Below, one piece after another: positions 28,554 through 39,132 of a DNA stretch of 64,000 nucleotides. The stretch comes from Thermoanaerobaculia bacterium (GTDB taxonomy: Bacteria; Acidobacteriota; Thermoanaerobaculia; Multivoradales; Multivoraceae). The DNA lies in the NCBI GenBank assembly GCA_022823665.1, contig JAJEHN010000019.1, forward strand, positions 62,001 to 126,000, read 5' to 3'. Position 1 is the stretch's first letter. The number at the start of each line of letters is the position of its first letter. Below the pieces are notes generated by a model that did not search any database, was not told where the DNA came from, and was given only the letters and a program-made list of their open reading frames with translations. The translations under genes and the position numbers were made by a program.

Positions 28554-29537
28554 TTACGCCTCACCGTCGATCACGCGCGCGCCCGGCGCCGGCAGGGGCG
28601 CGACGAGCCGATCGCAGTTGAGACCCGCGGAGGAGTCGAACGCTCCAGCCATGGCTGCCGCGACCTGCCTGGCGCCGTCGCGGCCGTCGCACAGGGCGAA
28701 CAGCGCGGGGCCGCTGCCCGAGAGGCTGCAACCCAGCGCGCCGGCCTCGATCGCGGCCGCCTTGGCGGCATGGAAGCCGGGCACGCCGGGCGCGCGGACC
28801 GGCTCGGCCACGACGTCGACCAGGGCGCGGGACAGGAGTTCCAGGTCGGAACGGTAGAGCGCCGACACCAGCGCCGCGGCGTTGCCCCACTGGGTCACGG
28901 CGCGCCCGAGCGGCAGGTGGCGATCCAGTCCGGCACGGGACTCCTTCGTGTTCACCTCGGCGTGGGGCCGGACGAGAGCGCAGGTCAGGCCCTCTGGCAC
29001 CGGCAGGTCGACCACGTCCGGCTCGGGATCGAGCGAGCGGACCAGGACGAGGCCGCCGAGCAGGGAAGGCGCCAGGTTGTCGGCGTGGGGTCCGCCGCTC
29101 GCCAGGATCTCGCCGGCGAGGGCGTAGCGGAGCAGGGACGCGGCGGGCAACTCCAGACCGAGCAGCGCGTCGACCGCGACGACCGCCGCGACGGCGCTGG
29201 CGGCGCTCGAGCCCAGGCCGCTCTCGAGCGGCATCCGCTTTTCGATCTCGAGGTCGACGGTAGCGCCGGGCGCCTCGCCATCGACCAGCGCCTTCGCGGC
29301 GACGGCCGCCGTGTTGCGCTCCGCCTCGAGCGGCAGCCGGCCATCGTCGCCGGCGATCGCGACAATGCGGACCGGGCAGCGGCCGCCGGCGGTCGGCTCG
29401 CGGTCGCGGGCGGTGACGATGTCGCCCGGCCCCAGGTCCCCCTCGCTCTCCGACCGCAGAGCGAAGCCCAGGATGTCGAATCCGCAGGCGATGTTCGAAA
29501 CCGAGGCCGGGGCGAACGCCCTCACCGGGTTCCTCAT
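28554..29537 (-). CDS. thrB: Homoserine kinase
   Basis: A 327-residue GHMP-family kinase that phosphorylates homoserine. The N-terminal VRAFAPASVSNIACGFDILGFAL, the ATP-binding PLESGLGSSAASAVAAVVA loop (GHMP motif 2) and the C-terminal GALGCSLSGSGPALFALCD (motif 3) are all present. The ATG shares one base with the asd stop (TGATG), and the gene ends one base before thrC. So the pathway genes are in reaction-related order and translationally coupled. Confidence 0.95.
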   Translation of the reverse strand: MRNPVRAFAPASVSNIACGFDILGFALRSESEGDLGPGDIVTARDREPTAGGRCPVRIVAIAGDDGRLPLEAERNTAAVAAKALVDGEAPGATVDLEIEKRMPLESGLGSSAASAVAAVVAVDALLGLELPAASLLRYALAGEILASGGPHADNLAPSLLGGLVLVRSLDPEPDVVDLPVPEGLTCALVRPHAEVNTKESRAGLDRHLPLGRAVTQWGNAAALVSALYRSDLELLSRALVDVVAEPVRAPGVPGFHAAKAAAIEAGALGCSLSGSGPALFALCDGRDGARQVAAAMAGAFDSSAGLNCDRLVAPLPAPGARVIDGEA

Positions 29538-30610
29538 CAAGCGGCCCGTCGACCGCAGCGGGCAACGGCGAGCTCGGCTGCGAGCAGCGCCCCGCCGGCG
29601 GCGCCCCGCAGGGTGTTGTGCGAGAGGGCGACGAATCGGTAGCCGAGGATCGGACACTCCCGCAGCCTGCCGATGGAGGTCGTCATTCCCTGGCCGAGGT
29701 CGCGGTGGACGCGGGCCTGCGGCGGCTCGTCGTCGCCGAGGTAGACGGTCGGCTGCGCCGGCGCCGACGGCAGCCCGCGTTCCTGCGGCTCGGCGCGGAA
29801 GGTCCGCCACGCTTCGCGGACGTCCTCCATCGCCGGCTCGCCCTTGAGGTCGACCGAGACGCAGAGGGTGTGTCCGTCGACCACCGGAACGCGGTTGCAC
29901 TGCGCCGAGACGGCGACCTCGGCCGGCTCGATCGTTCCGCCGGTGGCCTGGCCCAGGATCTTGCCGGTCTCGATCTCGAGCTTCTCCTCCTCGCTGGAGA
30001 TCCAGGGGATCACGTTGTCGAGGATCTGGTAGCTCGAGATGCCGGGCAGGCCGGCGCCGGACACCGCCTGCAGCGTCACGACGGAGATCCGTTCGAAGCC
30101 GAAGGCATCGGCCAGGGGCTTGAGCGCCAGGACCAGGCCGATCGTCGAGCAGTTCGGGTTGGCGACGATGCCGGTGGGGAGCGCCCTGCCGTCCTCGGGC
30201 GGAGACAGCAGCGAGAGGTGGTCCGGGTTGACCTCGGGCACGAGCAGCGGGACGTCCGCGTCCATGCGGTGGGCGCTGGCGTTGGTGACCACCAGGCAAC
30301 GGCGGGCGAACCGGGGCTCGACGTCTCTCGCCACGCTGGCGTCGAGGGCCGAGAAGACGATGTCCAGTTCGCCGCCGTCCATCACTTCGTCGATCGTGTG
30401 AACGGGCATGGCCGCAACCGCGTCGTCGATCGGCCGGGTCTGAATCCAGGTCGCCGCGTCGCGGTAGAGCTTCCCGGCCGAACGCTCGGAAGCGGCCAGC
30501 GCCGTCAACTCGAACCAGGGGTGCCCTGCGAGCAGGGTGACGAAGCGCTGGCCCACGGTGCCGGTCGCGCCGAGGACGGCGGCGCGCAGGGGTTCGTTCC
30601 GGGTTGTCAT
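29537..30610 (-). CDS. asd: Aspartate-semialdehyde dehydrogenase, archaeal/yeast type
   Basis: A 357-residue ASADH that reduces aspartyl phosphate with NADPH. The nucleotide-binding start is RAAVLGATGTVGQRFVTLL. The catalytic Cys is C154 in VANPNCSTIGLVLALKPL. ALDASVARDVEPRFA and NASAHRMDADVPLLVPEVNPDHL are typical of the archaeal/fungal branch rather than the common bacterial form. The ATG overlaps the thrA stop by four bases. Catalytic His is probably in the GHTLCVSVDL region. The placement inside a threonine operon shows which branch of aspartate metabolism it serves. Confidence 0.93.
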   Translation of the reverse strand: MTTRNEPLRAAVLGATGTVGQRFVTLLAGHPWFELTALAASERSAGKLYRDAATWIQTRPIDDAVAAMPVHTIDEVMDGGELDIVFSALDASVARDVEPRFARRCLVVTNASAHRMDADVPLLVPEVNPDHLSLLSPPEDGRALPTGIVANPNCSTIGLVLALKPLADAFGFERISVVTLQAVSGAGLPGISSYQILDNVIPWISSEEEKLEIETGKILGQATGGTIEPAEVAVSAQCNRVPVVDGHTLCVSVDLKGEPAMEDVREAWRTFRAEPQERGLPSAPAQPTVYLGDDEPPQARVHRDLGQGMTTSIGRLRECPILGYRFVALSHNTLRGAAGGALLAAELAVARCGRRAA

Positions 30611-33150
30611 GGTGAGGCTCCCCGCTCGGCCCAGGCGCGCAGGATGTCGCCGAACACGCCGCCCGCGGTGAGTTCGGTCCCGGCGCCGGGTCCCTGGACG
30701 ATCAGCGGCCGTGCATCGTACCGCTGGCTGCGGAAGACGAACATGTTGTCCGATGCCGGCATTCCGGCCACCGGATGGTCGGGCGGCACGGCCCGGAGCC
30801 CGACCCGGGCCGTCGCCGCCCCTCCGCTGGTGTCGAGTTCGGCGAGATAGGCCAGTTCGAGCCCGTCCGACCGGGCCTCGGCGAAGCGGGCGGCCATCTC
30901 CTCGTCCGCGGAGGCGAGGCGCTGCCAGTAGGCCTCGAGCGGCAGGTCCGCGAGGTCGGGCCGGTCGAGCATGGGCGCCACGTCGACGTCGTCCATTTCG
31001 AGATCGGCGCCGCAGAGCCGGGCCAGGATGAGGAGCTTTCGGGCCACGTCCAGTCCGCCGAGGTCGTCGCGCGGATCCGGTTCCGTGTAGCCCAGCCCGT
31101 GGGCCCGCTGCACAGCCTCGCTCCACACCTGCCGCGCGCTCAACTCCCCGGTGAGATAGGCCAGCGTTCCCGAGAAGACGCCCGAGACGGACTCGATCGG
31201 ATCGCCGGCGCCAAGCAGCAGGTCGACCGTGTGGAGCACCGGCAGGCCGGCGCCCACGGTCGCCTCGTGAAAGACGTTCGCCCCGCCGTCGGCGTGGAAC
31301 GCGCGGAAGTCCGCGATCGGCCCGGCGAATGGAAGCTTGTTCGCGCTGACCACCGCGGCGCCGGCCGCGAGCGCGCGGTGGTAGACGGCGCTCAGGTCGC
31401 CGCTCGCCGTGACGTCGACGAGTACCGTCCGGCCGCCGCCGGCAGCGGTCTCGCCGAGGTGCTCGAGCAGCCGGTCGAGGTCCGCCGCTTCGCCGCCCTG
31501 CTCCAGTGCCGCGCGCCAGCCGTCCGGATCCGCGGCGACGCCGGGGTCCAGCCGCCGGCCGCCCCGGCGCACTGCGAGCTCCATGAAGCGCGAACTCGCC
31601 AGGCCCCGCAACTGAAGGTCGATGCCCCGCCGCTCGAGCGCCTCCCGCTCGGCGGCGAGCTGCCCGAGCAGCGCCGAGCCGACGCCGCCGACGCCGAGAA
31701 CGTAGACCGCGAGCCGGCCGGAGGCGGCGCCATGGAAGAACTCCCGGTGGATCCAGCGCACCGCGCGTCCCTGGTCGGCTTTGGCTACGACCATCGAGAT
31801 GTTCCGCTCGGACGAGCCCTGGGCCACGGCGCGCACGTTGACCGCCAGACGGCCGAGGATCCCGAACACCCGGCCGGCGATGCCCGGGCGCTCCCGCATG
31901 CCGTCGCCGACGACCGCGACGATCGACTGGTCGCGCTCGACGATCAGGGGCCGGACCGATCCGGACTCGATCTCCGACCGGAACTCGGCGTCGACCGCCT
32001 CGCGGGCCGCTTCGGAGACTCCGGGCTCGACCGCGAAGCAGATCGAGTGCTCGCTGGACGCCTGCGAGATCAGGATCGCGCTGGCGCCGCTCGCCGCCAG
32101 GGCGTCGAAGAGCCGCGCGGCGACTCCCGGGGTGCCGACCAGGTTGTCGCCGACCAGCAGCATCAGGTGAACGTCGTCGATCGAGGAGATGCCGGTGACC
32201 GCCGTGCCGCGGGCCCGCTGCCGGTCCCTGCCGCCGTCGACCAGGGTTCCGGGGTGCTCGGGGTCGAGGGTGCTGCGAACGAGCAGGGGAATGGCCTTGC
32301 GGCGTGCCGGAGTGACCGTCGGCGGGTAGACCACCCTGGCGCCGAAGTGGGAAAGCTCGAGCATCTCCTCGTAGCTCAGCCGCGGGATCGGCAGGGCGTC
32401 CTCGACGCGCCTCGGGTCGGCCGTCATCACGCCCGGCACGTCGGTCCAGATCTCGATCCGCTCGGCGTCGAGCGCGGCGCCGACCAGGGAGGCCGTCAGG
32501 TCGGAACCGCTGCGGCCCAGGGTCGTCGTCTCGCCTTCCGGCGTGCTGCCGAGGAAGCCGGTGACCACCTGCAGGGGTCCGTCCTCGCCGATGCCGGCGA
32601 AGTGGGAGGCGATTGCGTCCATCGTCGGTTCGAGCGCGACCAGCGCCGCCTGGAAGGAACGGTCGGTCCGCACCAGCGGACGGGCGTCGCGGGCCTCCGC
32701 CGGCAGGCCCCGGGCGCGGAGCGCCGCGGCCAGGAGCTGCGTCGACAGAAGCTCGCCGTGGCAGACGATCCGGTCGATCCAGGCTTCCCGCGGCCGCTCC
32801 GGGGTGACCCCGGCCCGTGCGCAGTCTCCGAGTTCCCGGACCAGGCCGTCGCAGAGCTCGTCGAGGCCTGCCGTGAGGGCGGGGAGGTCGGCCTCGGCGG
32901 CGACCTCGGCCGCGATCCTCAGGTGGTGGTCGCGAAGCGCGGCGGCTTCGCGGGCCGCCTCATCGCCTCCGTTGCCCTCGACAGCGCCCGCCGCCAGTGC
33001 CAGGAGACGGTCCGTGACCCCGCCCAGCGCGGACACCACCACCGCACCATCCCCCGGACAACCGTCGAGTTGCCGCTCGACGATCCGCGCCGCCGCCCGC
33101 AGGCGGCCGGCATCGGCCACGGAAGAGCCGCCGAACTTGAGTACCTTCAT
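30607..33150 (-). CDS. thrA: Bifunctional aspartokinase/homoserine dehydrogenase
   Basis: An 847-residue fusion catalysing the first and third steps of threonine synthesis. The aspartokinase part begins [16 protein letters not shown], with [19 protein letters not shown] and [15 protein letters not shown]. Two ACT-type regulatory domains lie at about 310-450, and the homoserine dehydrogenase begins at about 460 ([16 protein letters not shown]) with [15 protein letters not shown] and the [10 protein letters not shown] active region. Feedback inhibition by threonine is typical of this form. No obvious Shine-Dalgarno precedes the ATG. The upstream region has no Thr/Ile-rich leader peptide, so classical attenuation is not supported. 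Confidence 0.95.
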   Translation of the reverse strand: MKVLKFGGSSVADAGRLRAAARIVERQLDGCPGDGAVVVSALGGVTDRLLALAAGAVEGNGGDEAAREAAALRDHHLRIAAEVAAEADLPALTAGLDELCDGLVRELGDCARAGVTPERPREAWIDRIVCHGELLSTQLLAAALRARGLPAEARDARPLVRTDRSFQAALVALEPTMDAIASHFAGIGEDGPLQVVTGFLGSTPEGETTTLGRSGSDLTASLVGAALDAERIEIWTDVPGVMTADPRRVEDALPIPRLSYEEMLELSHFGARVVYPPTVTPARRKAIPLLVRSTLDPEHPGTLVDGGRDRQRARGTAVTGISSIDDVHLMLLVGDNLVGTPGVAARLFDALAASGASAILISQASSEHSICFAVEPGVSEAAREAVDAEFRSEIESGSVRPLIVERDQSIVAVVGDGMRERPGIAGRVFGILGRLAVNVRAVAQGSSERNISMVVAKADQGRAVRWIHREFFHGAASGRLAVYVLGVGGVGSALLGQLAAEREALERRGIDLQLRGLASSRFMELAVRRGGRRLDPGVAADPDGWRAALEQGGEAADLDRLLEHLGETAAGGGRTVLVDVTASGDLSAVYHRALAAGAAVVSANKLPFAGPIADFRAFHADGGANVFHEATVGAGLPVLHTVDLLLGAGDPIESVSGVFSGTLAYLTGELSARQVWSEAVQRAHGLGYTEPDPRDDLGGLDVARKLLILARLCGADLEMDDVDVAPMLDRPDLADLPLEAYWQRLASADEEMAARFAEARSDGLELAYLAELDTSGGAATARVGLRAVPPDHPVAGMPASDNMFVFRSQRYDARPLIVQGPGAGTELTAGGVFGDILRAWAERGASP

Positions 33151-33268
33151 GATCGGATGGGCGAGAAGTCACGTCGTCGTCGCAGGGCGCGAAAGGCGCC
33201 ATAGCGTATACGCGCGCGCCGGCTGGTGCCACGGCGTTGTTACACACCCGCCCGTCTCTGGGCCGCGA

Positions 33269-33274
33269 TAGCAT
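33269..33274 (+). promoter_or_regulatory. Candidate -10 (TAGCAT) for leaderless ruvB
   Basis: TAGCAT is followed by six bases and the ruvB ATG, with no Shine-Dalgarno. The identical hexamer lies eight bases before the dnaG start. Confidence 0.45.
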
Positions 33275-33280
33275 CCGCCC

Positions 33281-34312
33281 ATGGCCGGGACCGGCGGCAC
33301 CGAAGGTGAGGAGAGCGTTCTCTCACCCGCCCGGGACGCCGACGATCGGCGCGTCGAACCGTCGCTTCGACCGCAACGGTTGAGCGAGTACCTGGGCCAG
33401 GAAAAGATCGTCGAGCTGCTCGACATCTACATGCAGGCGGCGCGCCGACGGGGTGAGCCTCTCGATCACGTCCTGCTGTTCGGGCCCCCTGGGCTGGGCA
33501 AGACGACCCTGGCGCACATCATCGCCCGGGAGATGGGCTCGGCGTTGCGGTCCACCTCCGGCCCAGTCCTGGAGCGGGCGGGCGACCTGGCTGCGATTCT
33601 GACCAACCTCGAAGCCGGAGACGTCCTCTTCATCGACGAGATCCATCGTCTCGGCCCGACGGTCGAGGAGATCCTCTACCCGGCGCTCGAGGACTTCCAG
33701 CTTGATCTGGTGATCGGTGCCGGGCCGATGGCCAAGACGGTACGCATCGATCTGCCCCGATTCACGCTGGTTGGCGCCACCACCCGCGCCGGTCTGATCA
33801 CACCGCCGCTGCAGGGGCGCTTCGGCATCGTCCACCGGCTCGACTTCTACGGTCCGGATGTCCTCGGTGTGATCATCCAGCGCTCGGCCGAGCTGCTCGA
33901 GGTGCCCGTCGATCTGGGCGGCGCCGACGAGATCGCCCGGCGCAGCCGCGGCACGCCCAGGATCGCGAACCGGCTGCTGCGCCGGGTGCGCGACTACGCG
34001 CAGATCGAAGCGGACGGACGGATCGACCGCGATATCGCCAACCAGGCTCTCCTTCAGCAGGAAGTCGACGAGCAGGGCCTGGACAAGATCGACCGCAGGA
34101 TCATGGAACTGCTGATCGAACAGTACGGGGGCGGCCCGGCCGGCCTGAAAGCGCTCGCAGCGTCGGTCGGGGAAGACGAGAGCACGATCGAGGACTTCTA
34201 CGAACCGTACCTCGTCCAGAAGGGATTCCTGCAGCGCACCCGCCGCGGCCGCGTGGCCACGAAGCGAGCGTACGAACACCTGGACCTGGAAGTCCGGGGC
34301 ACCCTGTTCTGA
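33281..34312 (+). CDS. ruvB: Holliday junction DNA helicase RuvB
   Basis: A 343-residue AAA+ motor that, with RuvA, drives branch migration of Holliday junctions. Seen: [18 protein letters not shown], Walker [10 protein letters not shown] (K74), Walker [20 protein letters not shown], the RuvB beta-hairpin and sensor region [31 protein letters not shown], and the C-terminal winged helix ([23 protein letters not shown]). Unlike the usual ruvA-ruvB operon, it stands alone, divergent from thrA and convergent with ruvA. A TAGCAT hexamer six bases before the ATG suggests a leaderless message. Confidence 0.97.
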   Translation: MAGTGGTEGEESVLSPARDADDRRVEPSLRPQRLSEYLGQEKIVELLDIYMQAARRRGEPLDHVLLFGPPGLGKTTLAHIIAREMGSALRSTSGPVLERAGDLAAILTNLEAGDVLFIDEIHRLGPTVEEILYPALEDFQLDLVIGAGPMAKTVRIDLPRFTLVGATTRAGLITPPLQGRFGIVHRLDFYGPDVLGVIIQRSAELLEVPVDLGGADEIARRSRGTPRIANRLLRRVRDYAQIEADGRIDRDIANQALLQQEVDEQGLDKIDRRIMELLIEQYGGGPAGLKALAASVGEDESTIEDFYEPYLVQKGFLQRTRRGRVATKRAYEHLDLEVRGTLF

Positions 34313-34346
34313 AGCGGCGTACCCCGATCGGCAACGATCTCCAGCT

Positions 34347-34516
34347 CGTCTCGGGGCCGGAGGGTCAGCTCCCAGGTGCCTCTGAACGAGCGACGGCCGG
34401 CGACCGCACAGGATCCGACGCCAAACCGGAGCGAGTGAAGCGGAGTGAGCGCAGCCCTTTCCATCTCCTCTCGAGCGCGAACGTCACCTGGGAGCTGACC
34501 CTCCGGCCCCGAGACG
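34347..34516 (+). repeat. Palindromic element E5 (170 bp, most diverged member)
   Basis: Arms at 34347-34378 and 34485-34516 are exact reverse complements over 32 bases. Their sequence (TCTCGGGGCCGGAGGGTCAG) differs almost completely from the other copies, including the inner end (CCCAGGTG instead of CCCAGCGG). The core is 106 bases, the same length, and keeps CCGGAGCG, AAGCGGAGTGAGCGC and a GCGCGAACGT end. It lies between convergent ruvB and ruvA. Confidence 0.8.
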
Positions 34517-34545
34517 GGCGGGTGCGCCCGAAGCCTCCCCGGTCG

Positions 34546-35163
34546 TCAGATCCGTGACAGCCGACGCAGACTCAGGCGCAGGAGGTTCTGGAAGTCCACC
34601 TCGGGCTCCTCGGCGAGCACCCGCGACACCGCCCGCTGGGCTTCGGTCGCGCGGTAGCCGAGGTTGACCAGCGCGCTGACGGCCTGTTCCTGCTCGTCGT
34701 CGCGGCCGGTGTCGGGCTCGGCCGCCGGCGGTTCGGCGCCGGCCTCGGCGAGCAGGGTCTTCGCCTTTTCCCTGAGTTCCAGCACCATCCGTTCGGCCGT
34801 CTTGCGGCCGATGCCCGGGATCCGGGTCAGGGCCGCCACGTTGCCGCCGCCGATGGCGTTCAGCAGCTCCCTGGTGGAACCGCCCGACAGGACGACCTGG
34901 GCGAGCCGGGGACCGACTCCGCTGACCGCGAGACAGTGCTCGAACAGGGTCCGTTCGGCTTCGGTCCAGAAGCCGAAGAGTTCGATCGCGTCGGCGCGAA
35001 CGTGGGTGTGGATGAACAGGCCGATATCGGCCGCCTCGTCGAGCTTCTCCAGTTCGAAGTAGGTCGACAGCGGGATCCGCACGGCGTAGCCGACGCCGTT
35101 GGTGTCGAGTACCAGGCGTTCGGGCTCGAGGGCCAGGCGGCGTCCGCGCAGATAGCCGATCAA
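34546..35163 (-). CDS. ruvA: Holliday junction branch migration protein RuvA
   Basis: A 205-residue RuvA. Domain I starts IGYLRGRRLALEPERLVLDTNGVGYAVRIP. Two helix-hairpin-helix motifs lie in domain II (SGVGPRLAQVVLSG and IPGIGRKTAERMVLEL). A flexible linker leads to the C-terminal domain III (ALVNLGYRATEAQRAVSRVL), which contacts RuvB. The start is TTG at 35163, giving the canonical MIGYLRG. It is transcribed away from the PpiD-like gene side with a 25-base gap, so it probably follows that gene in one unit. It faces ruvB tail to tail. ruvC is not in the window. Confidence 0.96.
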   Translation of the reverse strand: MIGYLRGRRLALEPERLVLDTNGVGYAVRIPLSTYFELEKLDEAADIGLFIHTHVRADAIELFGFWTEAERTLFEHCLAVSGVGPRLAQVVLSGGSTRELLNAIGGGNVAALTRIPGIGRKTAERMVLELREKAKTLLAEAGAEPPAAEPDTGRDDEQEQAVSALVNLGYRATEAQRAVSRVLAEEPEVDFQNLLRLSLRRLSRI

Positions 35164-35188
35164 GCCGCCAGGGAGCGCCGCGTCGCGG

Positions 35189-37141
35189 TCAGGTGCCGGC
35201 TGCCTCGGCCTCGCCCAGGCCGAAGTTCTCGATGAAGTCCTGGGTGTAGTGGACGCCGACCTCCTCGCGGAGCCGCTGCAGCAGGGACTGGAGCATCGTC
35301 AGGTTCCGCTCGGCCAGGAGCTCGTTCCGTGTCGGTTCGGGGTCGAACAGCACGGGATCGAAGGACTCGCGTTCGGTCACCTCGAACAGAACGGCGCCGA
35401 ACGGAGTGTCCACCGGGCCGCCGAACTGGCCCGCGGAGAGCGCGAACACGGCGCTGGCCAGCTCGGGCATTGCGCCAAGGGTGCCGATCGGCTGGCGCAG
35501 GCCGAAGCTGCCGCTCTCCTCGATCACGGCATCGAACTCCCCGGCCGCGTCGTCCATGCTCAGCCCGTCCTCGACGCGCCCCCGCGCCTCGGTGAGCGCG
35601 GCCGCCAGGAGCTCGGTCTCCTTCTGCCCGCGGACGACCTCGCGAACGTCGACCTCGACTTCCACGAACTCCGAGTCCCGGGGCGGCAGCACCTCGAGCA
35701 CGGAGAGGAGAGCCCAGCCCGCCGCGATGCGGACCGGCTCGGACCACGCGCCGGCCTCCAGACCGAACGCCGCGGAGCTGAAGTTGAAGTTGCGGCCGAT
35801 GCCGGCCACGGCATCGTCTTCGCCGAACGGCTCCGTGCTGGCGTAGACGAGCGCTTCGACGGCGGCCAGTTCCCGGGCCTCGTCCTCGCCGGCGAAGGTC
35901 TCGTCCGCCAGGCGCTCGTGCAGGGAATCGATCCGGCTCTTCGCCTCCTCTTCGGCCCGGGTGGCCAGGAGCTGGACCCGGATCAGGTTGGCGACTTCCT
36001 CGAGGGTCTGGCGCCCGCCTTCGCGGCGCTCGTGGACCTGGATCAGGTGATGGCCGGTGCGCGGACCGAGCTGGTTCTCGACCGGTCCCACCAGGTCGCC
36101 GCTCGCGGCGCCGAACGCGGCGTCCTCGAAGGCCTGGGTCATCGCACCGCGGCCGAAGTAACCGAGATCGCCACCGGCTTCCTTCGTCGCCTCGTCGTCC
36201 GAGTACTCGCGGGCCAGCGCCGCGAAGTCCTCTCCGGCCTCGATGCGGCCACGCAAGCGGTTCAGCAGGCTGCGCGCCTGCTCCGCGTCCCGTTCGCTGT
36301 TCTCCAGCAGGAGGATGTGGCTGGCCCGAGCCTGCTCAGGGATCTCGAACTGGGCCGGGTTGCCTTCGTAGTACGCCCGGACCTCGTCGTCGGTCACCTC
36401 GAGTTCGGCGCGGACCGTGTTCGTGCTGACCAGGAGATAGCCCACCCGCCGGCGCTCGGGGAGCCTGAACTCCTCGCGGTGCTCTTCGTAGTAGGCCGCG
36501 GCCTCCTCGCTCGAAGGCTCTGCCTCGGCGGCGAAGCGGCTGGCCGGCACCTGGAAGTAGCGGATCGCGGCGCGCTCGGCGGCTTCGCGGGCGCGCAGCT
36601 CGACCTCCGCGTCGGAGACGTGGGCGACCTCCGTCAGCGCCGACTGCAGCTTGCGCACGAGCAGGGACGTGCGCAGGTCGGCCTCGAAGTCGTCCACCGA
36701 GAGCCGGTTCGCGCGCAGGAGATCCTGGTACTGCCGCGCGCCGATGAAGTTGCCGGCCCCGTCGGTCAGGGCGGGCACGGCGAGGATCTCCTCCTGCAGC
36801 TCCTCGTCGCTGACGGTCAGGCCCATCCGTTCCGCTTCCATGATGAGAAGGCGGTCGTTGATCAGGGCTTCCAGCGCCTGAACCGGCAACTGGAGCTGGT
36901 CCGCGAGGTCCGCGTTGAAGGCGTCGCCGTAGATCTCCCGGTAGCGGTTCTCGGCGTTCCGGTAACTGCGCTCGAACTCGGCGAAGGTGATGGTGTCACC
37001 GCCCACGGTGGCCGCGTCGGGATTGACGCGCGTGCCCTCCAGCGACCGGAAGTCGGTGAAGACGAGGAGCACGAAGACGCCGGCGAGGCCGATGGCCAGC
37101 GGATAGAAGCTCTTGATGTTCTTGCGAATGACGTTCAGCAT
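35189..37141 (-). CDS. PpiD/SurA-like peptidyl-prolyl isomerase, membrane anchored
   Basis: A 650-residue periplasmic chaperone. Residues 13-30 (YPLAIGLAGVFVLLVFTD) form an uncleaved N-terminal membrane anchor. A SurA-N-like chaperone region (about 40-230) is followed by a parvulin domain (about 265-365) with ARASHILLLEN, the GGDLGYFGRGAM signature and HHLIQVHER. A second, weaker parvulin-like segment (roughly 480-610, EESGSFGLRQPIG) is possible. This layout is that of PpiD, which helps proteins leaving the Sec translocon. It is divergent from mreB and followed by ruvA. Length matches PpiD (about 620). Confidence 0.88.
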   Translation of the reverse strand: MLNVIRKNIKSFYPLAIGLAGVFVLLVFTDFRSLEGTRVNPDAATVGGDTITFAEFERSYRNAENRYREIYGDAFNADLADQLQLPVQALEALINDRLLIMEAERMGLTVSDEELQEEILAVPALTDGAGNFIGARQYQDLLRANRLSVDDFEADLRTSLLVRKLQSALTEVAHVSDAEVELRAREAAERAAIRYFQVPASRFAAEAEPSSEEAAAYYEEHREEFRLPERRRVGYLLVSTNTVRAELEVTDDEVRAYYEGNPAQFEIPEQARASHILLLENSERDAEQARSLLNRLRGRIEAGEDFAALAREYSDDEATKEAGGDLGYFGRGAMTQAFEDAAFGAASGDLVGPVENQLGPRTGHHLIQVHERREGGRQTLEEVANLIRVQLLATRAEEEAKSRIDSLHERLADETFAGEDEARELAAVEALVYASTEPFGEDDAVAGIGRNFNFSSAAFGLEAGAWSEPVRIAAGWALLSVLEVLPPRDSEFVEVEVDVREVVRGQKETELLAAALTEARGRVEDGLSMDDAAGEFDAVIEESGSFGLRQPIGTLGAMPELASAVFALSAGQFGGPVDTPFGAVLFEVTERESFDPVLFDPEPTRNELLAERNLTMLQSLLQRLREEVGVHYTQDFIENFGLGEAEAAGT

Positions 37142-37232
37142 GATCTTGACCCCGGCGCACGGTAGAACGCAGAAGGCCCTCCGGATTCAGAAGTACTGCC
37201 ATGGTAACAGGATCGGGCGGTCGCCCGGCGGT

Positions 37233-37238
37233 TATGAT
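37233..37238 (+). promoter_or_regulatory. Candidate -10 (TATGAT) of mreB
   Basis: TATGAT, one mismatch from TATAAT, lies 22 bases before the mreB ATG. A GAGG ribosome-binding site (about 37247-37250) fits between. A -35 at the right distance is weak (GATCGG). It would drive the shape operon. Confidence 0.45.
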
Positions 37239-37260
37239 CGCGGCGCGAGGTTCATCCCGA

Positions 37261-38277
<1,017 letters not shown>

Positions 38278-38292
38278 GGAGCGTTCACCGAG

Positions 38293-39132
38293 ATGAGCGA
38301 GCGTCGGGTCGCCATCCTGTTCGCCGTCACGGTGACCTTTCTGCTCGCGTCGTTGACCGCTCAGTCGCCGGAGCGCGCGGGCGACGTGGCGCTGTGGGTG
38401 GAGGCCCCCGCGAAGCGACTGGTCTCCGCGGCCGCCGATCTCGCGGGCGGCGTGCGAGAGGGGTGGCGGACGAGGGCTCGGCTGGAACGCGAGAACGAGG
38501 AACTTCGAAGCCGGCTGCGGCAGCTCGAGGCCGCCCATGCTACGGCTCTTGGCGCGGAACTGGAGGTCGACCTGCTTTCGGCGCCGTTCGGATACGCGCG
38601 GCCGCCGGAGGTGGAGCTCCTGCTGGCGGACGTCGTCTACGTCGACTATCACTCGTGGCGGCGCACGGCCATTCTGCGGTTGCCTCGCGGCAACGCGAGA
38701 GCCGAGTGGGCGCGGCGGCCCGTGACCACGGTCGACGGGTTGCTGGGCCGCGTCGTTTCGGCCGGGGGCGACTATGCGCGCGTGCTGCTCGTTACGGATC
38801 GAGACTCTTCGGTGGGCGCGATGATCGAGCGAACGCGCCGTCAGGGCATCGTCCGGGGCACGGAGGCGGCAGGCGTACTCTCGCTCGCGTACCTGCCGGT
38901 GCAGGTCGATGTCCAGCCGGGAGACCGCGTGGTCACGGCCGGCATCGACGGCGTCTTCCCGCGAGGAATCCCGATCGGCACGGTCACCTCCGTCGAGTCC
39001 GGCGGCGATCACTTCCACGAGATCAAGGTCGCCCCGCGCGTGGATCTCGGTTCGCTCAGCCACGCTTTCGTGTGGCGCCGCGACCCGGTGCCCGAGGCGG
39101 TCATGGACGGCGCGGATGCCGTGGGCCGCTAG
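38293..39132 (+). CDS. mreC: Rod shape-determining protein MreC
   Basis: A 279-residue MreC. An N-terminal membrane segment (VAILFAVTVTFLLASLTAQ, about 5-23) is followed by a coiled coil (ARLERENEELRSRLRQLEAAHA, about 60-81). The periplasmic double beta-barrel has TTVDGLLGRVVSAGGDYARVLLVTDRDSSVGAMIERTR and DVQPGDRVVTAGIDGVFPRGIPIGTV. MreC joins MreB to PBP2 in the elongasome. The gene overlaps mreD by 17 bases. Confidence 0.95.
   Translation: MSERRVAILFAVTVTFLLASLTAQSPERAGDVALWVEAPAKRLVSAAADLAGGVREGWRTRARLERENEELRSRLRQLEAAHATALGAELEVDLLSAPFGYARPPEVELLLADVVYVDYHSWRRTAILRLPRGNARAEWARRPVTTVDGLLGRVVSAGGDYARVLLVTDRDSSVGAMIERTRRQGIVRGTEAAGVLSLAYLPVQVDVQPGDRVVTAGIDGVFPRGIPIGTVTSVESGGDHFHEIKVAPRVDLGSLSHAFVWRRDPVPEAVMDGADAVGR

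Noticed and set aside
33151..33280. Threonine attenuator leader peptide upstream of thrA
   Set aside because: The only short frame (starting [11 protein letters not shown]) is not rich in Thr or Ile, and no terminator/antiterminator pair with a T run is present.
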